From Candidatus Symbiopectobacterium sp. 'North America' (GTDB taxonomy: Bacteria > Pseudomonadota > Gammaproteobacteria > Enterobacterales > Enterobacteriaceae), in assembly GCF_015762685.1 (NCBI RefSeq), contig NZ_PEHF01000053.1:1-64000 (forward strand): a stretch of DNA of 64,000 nucleotides, given 5' to 3'. The translations under genes were made by a program, and so were the position numbers. The notes beneath the pieces are model-generated. The model worked only from the letters and a program-made list of their open reading frames with translations, was not told where the DNA came from and did no database searches. This document shows positions 60,399 to 64,000 of the stretch, piece after piece (the stretch's first letter is position 1; every line of letters begins with the position of its first letter).

Positions 60399-62826
60399 TG
60401 GCTCGTTGCTCTAGTGTGTCCTGCACGGTGCCGCCAAAACGCAGGCTTTGCCAAAGCTGGCTCAAATCCTGCCAGTGGCGGTAGTTAAGTATGACCGGTT
60501 TTTGCCTGCTACGCGTCGAGTTCTTGCCTTCAATATGCGCCAGCAGCGCCATTTCACCTTGCGGCGTCATGTCCACAGAAGCATAGGCACGGCTGATTTC
60601 CAGATAACGTAGCCAGTTCACCACGGAACCTTGCGCCATGTTACGTTGCGCCAGCTCATCGGCCAGCTGTTGGTCAAGACGCAGCGTAAGTGATTTGTCG
60701 TTACGAAGCTGTCCGCGTGTGATCATCTTGTTCGGGTCAGTGAAATCGAGCGGCAGTACACCGCTCATTTTTCCTGAAAGAGCAAACTGCTTTATCTTGA
60801 GCGCGGTCACCAGTTCACTCAGATCAACGCCCTCGACGGTAAACAACACCGGATCGCGCAGCGGCCAACGCAGTGCAGAGAGACTGACTCTCCCCCCGAG
60901 CCCCCCATCTCCGCCTGCGACAAAATCAGAGGATTGCGCTCACTGAAGGGATATGCGCCCTGCAATGCCAAATGGATATCCTGCATGGTGAAGACGCTGA
61001 CCAGTTTGTCGATATGCAGCGTGACGGGCTGTTTGACACCGAATTCCCAGCGGTGCTGTGCAAAACGATACGGTAAAACAAAATTGACGCCGCGCACTTC
61101 CCCCATCCGGCAGCCAGGCGCTGCCATTTTTAACCACCCAGAGCCCACCTGCACTGAAGTTCTGCTTGCGAGCGGCTGAAAAGGCCACCTGCGCATAAAA
61201 TTCCCCTGAACGGACGTTAATGTTCAGTTTCGGCGATAGCAGTGGTTGAAACACGGTTAACGGCTGCGCCGCCCACCATCCAATACCGCGCAGACGTTCA
61301 CCATCCCAGCGGCCACGCAGCGCTACCGGTCCAATCGCTTCCGCATTGAGATCGCCCTGCCATTGAAAATGGGATAGGCTACGTCCTTCGACGCTAAACA
61401 GCAACTGTGAGGGGGGAAGGTATCCGCCTTCCCCCAGGTCAACCCGCTGGAGAGTTGCTCAACCGTGATAAGCGCATCTTCCCAACGTCCATGCCCGGCG
61501 ACATCCCACTGGCTCCCGAGCGGCGGCAACCGCCCTTCGCCTCAATAACGCCACTGCCAGCGGCCCTTGTCCGGCCAGAAATCTTGCGCCTGCCCATCCA
61601 GGTGCAGCGCGATACGTCCCCAGTAGCGATCCTGAGCGCGGACGATTGCCTGTAACCGACCATTCACGCCGTTGGCATTCAAGCGCACACCGGCCAACGG
61701 CCAGCGCGCCTCCTCCAGCACCGTCTGCGCCGAAGGTCACCCCCAGGCACGCAGTAGCGATCCCGGCAGCAGCGCCAGCGTTGGATTGATAACAGAACCG
61801 CGGATCTCACCGGGAATGGTGGCACTCAACGAAATGTCAGACAGATTGGCCTACCCTGTAAGCTGAAAGCGTAAGGCGCTGTCAATCAACCCCACTCGAC
61901 CGGGTCCCAGCACCAGCACGGAGTTGGCCCTGCCGTTATGCCCTTGCGTCAGCATATTCAAACGCGCATCAATGCGCGTTTGCTGCCAGCCATCGAGCCA
62001 GTCATGCAGCGTCATTGAGACATTACCGGATAAGGGTTGTGTGGCGTATGGCCAACGCCAAACGCCGTTTTCGATATCGATACGGTCTGGGCTCATTTTC
62101 CACGGCAGCGATACCAACGGCGTGCTGTCATGTTGCGCCTCCAAACGCAGAACCCCTTGAGGTCCCTGCCAGTTCAGCGCCAGCGTGAGCGGATCGGGGA
62201 TACTGCCGCTTTCCATGCGCCCTTGCAACGCGCCACGCAATGGAGGCTGCGACACGCTCTCCGCCAGATCGGCCTCACCGCGTAGCACCAAACGAGAAGC
62301 GACATCCGGTGCAGAGAACTCCGCGCTCTCCAACGTAAAATGCGTATCTTCGACTTTTGCCGTCAGCGATAGCAGTTCACTTTGGTAACGCAGGGATTGC
62401 TGCTGGCGATCAATCACTAGCTGTACCTTCCCGGCATAACTGTCCCATGGCAAAACCGCCAGACGGCCGGGCCGATATTGATGTCGGCAGCGAACAGCCG
62501 CGCCTGCCACTTTGCCAGTAACTCCGGCTCGGCGTCTGCGGAAGACGCTGGCAGGCAGTGTCCAGCGTTAAGCGATCAATGTCCACGCGCCAGCGCTGCT
62601 GCGCGCGCTGGATATTATCGACATCAAGTAGCACACAGTCGCCCACCGCAATCCGCACGCCCGCCGTGTTCACGCCCTGGTGCCAGACAGGGCGGGATTT
62701 CAAGGTAAAGGATGCGCCTTCAGGCAATACGCTTCTCGCCACAGAGGCCAGCCACTGGGGTGAGGTGTACCAGATAACCAGTACAAGCAGCATTGCGCTC
62801 CCTGCGGCAAACAGACACTTTCTCAT
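60385..62826 (-). pseudogene. ydbH: AsmA-like envelope protein YdbH, at least seven lesions
   Basis: About 813 codons of the YdbH family (E. coli 879), recognised by the N-terminal membrane anchor (FAAGSAMLLVLVIWYTSPQW), the repetitive beta domain and the C-terminal FTVEGVDLSELVTALKIKQF. Lesions read directly: a frame change near 62470, TAG 61851-61853, TGA 61737-61739, TGA 61542-61544, one G lost near 61433, and frame changes near 61105 and 60898. YdbH is one of three redundant AsmA-like phospholipid transporters with TamB and YhdP, which may explain tolerance of its loss. The most decayed gene of the window. Confidence 0.88.
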
Positions 62827-63129
62827 TGGGGATCCGATCGACAGCAGTTTTTTTCACCTGTCCAGAAGTGTGTACACGTCATTATTAACTTCGTTAACCT
62901 ATTCAGTCACGCTTTGCACCATTCAGCGCACATATTACTTACAGATTAGTGATAAAATGTTTACTTACGCGTAAAAGCTGCAATGCTTTAGCACCAAAAT
63001 CATCGCAGGCTTAAGGCACATTGATAAGCATAAAAGTGCCACGGCCACGGGTTACGGCATTCAGGTTAGTTAATGAGTTTCTTGTGTTAACCACGCTGTA
63101 CCCGGAATTTGTATTTAAAGGACTACGTC
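62827..63129. other. ydbH-aer divergent promoter region
   Basis: About 300 bases between the divergent ydbH and aer genes. It must contain both promoters. I see no RNA gene or frame and no clear operator; A+T content rises between 62880 and 62970. Confidence 0.4.
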
Positions 63130-64000
63130 ATGCGCAAAAATCTTCCCATCCTCTCGCAGTGCTATTCATTGGACGCAGAGACACGGCTTATGTCTGTGAC
63201 CACACCCGGTAGCTTTATTACCTACGCCAACAAAGACTTTATTCAGGTAAGCGGCTACCACGCAGAGGAATTGATGGGGGAGCCTCATAATATTATCCGA
63301 CACCCGGATATGCCGCCATCCGCGTTCGCGGATATGTGGAACACCCTAAAGAAGGGCAACATCTGGACGGGCATCGTTAAAAACCGCCGCAAAAATGGCG
63401 AATTCTACTGGGTAAAATCCAGTACAACACCGCTAAAAAAGGGCGATCGGCTTACGGGGTACATGTCTGTACGGATCGCCGCCACCCACGAGGAAATCGC
63501 CCAGGCTTAAGCCCTTTATGACCGGGTCAACAGCGGTAAACTTACACGCCAAACCTTTTTTCAAGGTCTGTTAGTCTATCGCGGCCTGTGGGGATGGTTA
63601 AACCTGACAAAAACCTTACCCTTGCGCTGGCGTATTAGTATCTGCTTTCTGCTGTGCAGTCTGTTGCCCTTATCGCTGGCGGGCGCAGCCCTGCACGCAC
63701 CCCCTCTGCGCCCTTATGGCTGGGGCTACTTGCCGCCAGCTCCATCGAGGGCTGTGAATTACTGGTTCGTCAGGTAGCAGCACCACTCGCGCACATTTTG
63801 CAACAGGCAATGCGCGCCGCCGCTGGCCAGGCAGACTCCATGGAACAACTGGATCGCATCGATGAGATCGGCATGCTGATGCGTGCAGTCAACCAATCCG
63901 GCCTGAACTTTCGTACCTTCGTTGACGACGTCAACAGCAACCTGCAAGCGCTGAATACCGCCTGCCGCGATATCGCGCAGGGTAATCATACGCTGTCGCA
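63130..64000 (+). pseudogene. aer: Aerotaxis receptor Aer-like, broken and cut by the window end
   Basis: PAS-domain energy-taxis transducer. ATG 63130 begins MRKNLPILSQCYSLDAETRL; the PAS core is QVSGYHAEELMGEPHNIIRH-PDMPPSAFADMW, with the FAD-binding PHN region and KNRRKNGEFYWVKSSTTPL. TAA at 63508-63510 ends this after 126 residues, where Aer normally continues into a linker. A frameshift near 63690 in the membrane segment follows, after which the HAMP-like DRIDEIGMLMRAVNQSG is readable to the window end. The signalling domain lies outside. Redox taxis through this receptor should be lost. Confidence 0.88.

Overview
The window reads as an Enterobacterales chromosome, about mid-50s % GC by eye. 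It is colinear in gene content with the E. coli narL-narX-narK-narGHJI / chaA-chaC / dauA / rstAB / asr-ydgD / hrpA-azoR / ydbH-ynbE / aer blocks, but it also carries amino-acid and polyamine-type catabolic clusters that E. coli lacks there. Its most striking property is decay. Roughly half of the recognisable genes carry nonsense codons, one-base indels, small deletions or a small duplication, while neighbours remain full length. This is the profile of a lineage early in genome reduction under relaxed selection (Sodalis- or Serratia-symbiotica-like host-associated bacteria are the obvious comparison). I cannot fix the genus from sequence reading alone. No rRNA, tRNA, CRISPR array, prophage or intact insertion sequence was seen.

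Layout. 0.4-6.6 kb: a LysR regulator facing an M20 peptidase, then on the minus strand metN-metI-(N-acylamino-acid racemase-like enolase-superfamily enzyme)-metQ. This suggests uptake and stereo-inversion or deacylation of amino-acid derivatives; metQ has a stop and MetN has lost about 62 residues of its NIL domain. 6.9-9.8 kb: broken alpha/beta hydrolase, intact azlCD exporter, broken AraC regulator. 10-24.6 kb: a GntR/FadR regulator, broken opine-type dehydrogenase, AGXT2L-type phospho-lyase, broken APH-type kinase, SDR, a spermidine/putrescine-type ABC transporter (two fused permeases, binding protein, and an ATPase placed 5 kb away), and gabT, gabD and a MocR regulator, the last three heavily broken. 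A shared TGATGCATCA operator motif links the GntR gene, the SDR-kinase-lyase operon and the transporter.

25-28 kb: LysE exporter, GlsB/YeaQ-type membrane protein, an AT-rich stretch with a 138-bp MITE-like element, and an orphan UlaA-type PTS permease. 28-39.4 kb: the nitrate respiration locus narIJHG (all four broken), narK (full length but with a substitution in the nitrate signature), narX (three stops) and narL (intact). 39.4-48.8 kb: broken PhzF, intact acyltransferase, YdiY-like porin, ChaC, broken siderophore-interacting protein behind a Fur-like box, intact ChaA, broken DauA, one unknown ORF. 49-52 kb: intact RstA, RstB whose stop is lost so that the frame runs into the acid-shock protein Asr, and a broken YdgD protease. 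53-64 kb: broken GAF-EAL protein, intact 1295-aa HrpA and AzoR, YnbE lipoprotein, a badly broken YdbH, and a broken Aer energy-taxis receptor running off the end.

Three copies of a palindromic repeat of about 80-85 bp are scattered between genes. Taken together, the cell has probably lost nitrate respiration, energy taxis, GABA use and SulP dicarboxylate/anion transport, while keeping ion homeostasis (ChaA), glutathione turnover (ChaC), RNA helicase and quinone detoxification.
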